From NCBI GenBank assembly GCA_029982105.1, contig JARRCQ010000097.1:1-6432 (forward strand): a DNA stretch of 6,432 bases. The letters run 5' to 3'. Origin of the DNA: Candidatus Atribacteria bacterium (lineage in GTDB: Bacteria > Atribacterota > Atribacteria > Atribacterales > Caldatribacteriaceae). The notes beneath the pieces were generated by a model, which made no database searches, was not told the DNA's origin, and saw only the letters and a list, made by a program, of their open reading frames with translations. This document shows, one piece after another, positions 6,094-6,432 of this stretch. Numbering within the stretch: position 1 is the stretch's first letter; each line of letters opens with the position of its first letter. The translations under genes and the position numbers were made by a program.

Positions 6094-6432
6094 TCAACCA
6101 CCAAATTCTGGTGGACGAGGAACTTTTATTTCTCCTTTGCTGATTTTTTCTTTAGCCTCTTCAACTTTTTGCATCACCTCAGGAGGTATTTCTACTTGAT
6201 GCTTAAAATTAAAAGTTTTCTCCCAGAAAGGTTGCTCTTCGGGAAGACGACAATTGCCAATCCATCCCTCAGCTACTCCTTTTTCTACAATTCCTCCTTG
6301 AAAAGTACCATCAAAAGCAGATTTAATGGTTTCGTACACGGCAACATCTACCCTTTTGGTTTCACTGGCGATAATATGGTCTCCCAAGTAACATTGGCAA
6401 GCATCGACTCCCATTGCATATACCCCTTTTTC
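6094..6432 (-). CDS. BMP-family substrate-binding protein, C-terminal part only
   Basis: The frame is open from base 6432 to the stop at 6094-6096, 112 residues; the N-terminus, including the expected lipoprotein signal peptide, is beyond the right edge. GVYAMGVDACQCYLGDHIIA (3-22) followed by SETKRVDVAVYETIKSAFDG matches the C-terminal lobe of Bmp/Med proteins (PF02608), where the GVDxxQ segment lies near the ligand site and the KRVDVAVYETI helix is conserved. The tail (FWEKTFNFKHQVEIPPEVMQ, then KVEEAKEKISKGEIKVPRPP) is the charged C-terminal helix usual for the family. Such proteins capture purine nucleosides outside the membrane for the NupOPQ channel; many are anchored lipoproteins. The ATG at 6414 is internal and not a start. 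The cysteine pair in DACQC is somewhat unusual where many homologues have DADQ or similar. It is the first visible gene of the operon. Confidence 0.88.
   Translation of the reverse strand, partial: EKGVYAMGVDACQCYLGDHIIASETKRVDVAVYETIKSAFDGTFQGGIVEKGVAEGWIGNCRLPEEQPFWEKTFNFKHQVEIPPEVMQKVEEAKEKISKGEIKVPRPPEFGG

Overview
The window is an AT-rich piece of bacterial chromosome in which every convincing gene lies on the minus strand. The gene set suggests an anaerobic bacterium of the Firmicutes, Atribacterota or Thermotogae sort: a BMP/NupOPQ nucleoside-type importer, a FolT-family ECF S component, and a stand-alone RQC winged-helix protein. The phylum is inference only; there is no rRNA or marker gene here.

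Reading in the direction of transcription (right to left), the first block is a tightly packed operon from 6432 to 2057. It contains the C-terminal end of a BMP-family substrate-binding protein, a duplicated-NBD ATPase (NupO/YufO type), two BPD_transp_2 permeases (NupP/YufP and NupQ/YufQ type) and a FolT-like ECF S component. Junctions are 1 nt, a 17-bp overlap, 1 nt and 26 nt, and a plausible rho-independent terminator follows folT. The first four genes make one complete ABC importer, probably for purine nucleosides. FolT would bring in folate, with its energizing EcfAA'T module encoded elsewhere. The operon promoter is beyond the right edge.

From 2056 to 1560 there is about 500 bp without an established gene. 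It holds the folT terminator, a minus-strand 57-codon open stretch that reads like protein but lacks a normal start, a bidirectional terminator-like hairpin, and a 17-bp imperfect palindrome against the next start codon. It may be the remnant of a mobile element or a small unrecognised gene.

From 1559 to 750 lies a six-transmembrane voltage-gated K+ channel with a complete S4 charge ladder, a canonical TVGYG filter and a short cytoplasmic CPHC tail. From 582 to the left edge is a 3'-truncated gene recognised as an RQC-minor-1 family winged-helix protein, with its own extended -10 promoter. This gene has no stop codon in the window and is easily missed.

Most of the window is ordinary transporter and channel coding sequence. 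The parts worth a second look are the intergenic region 1560-2056, the placement of folT in a nucleoside importer operon, and the channel/RQC-minor pair.
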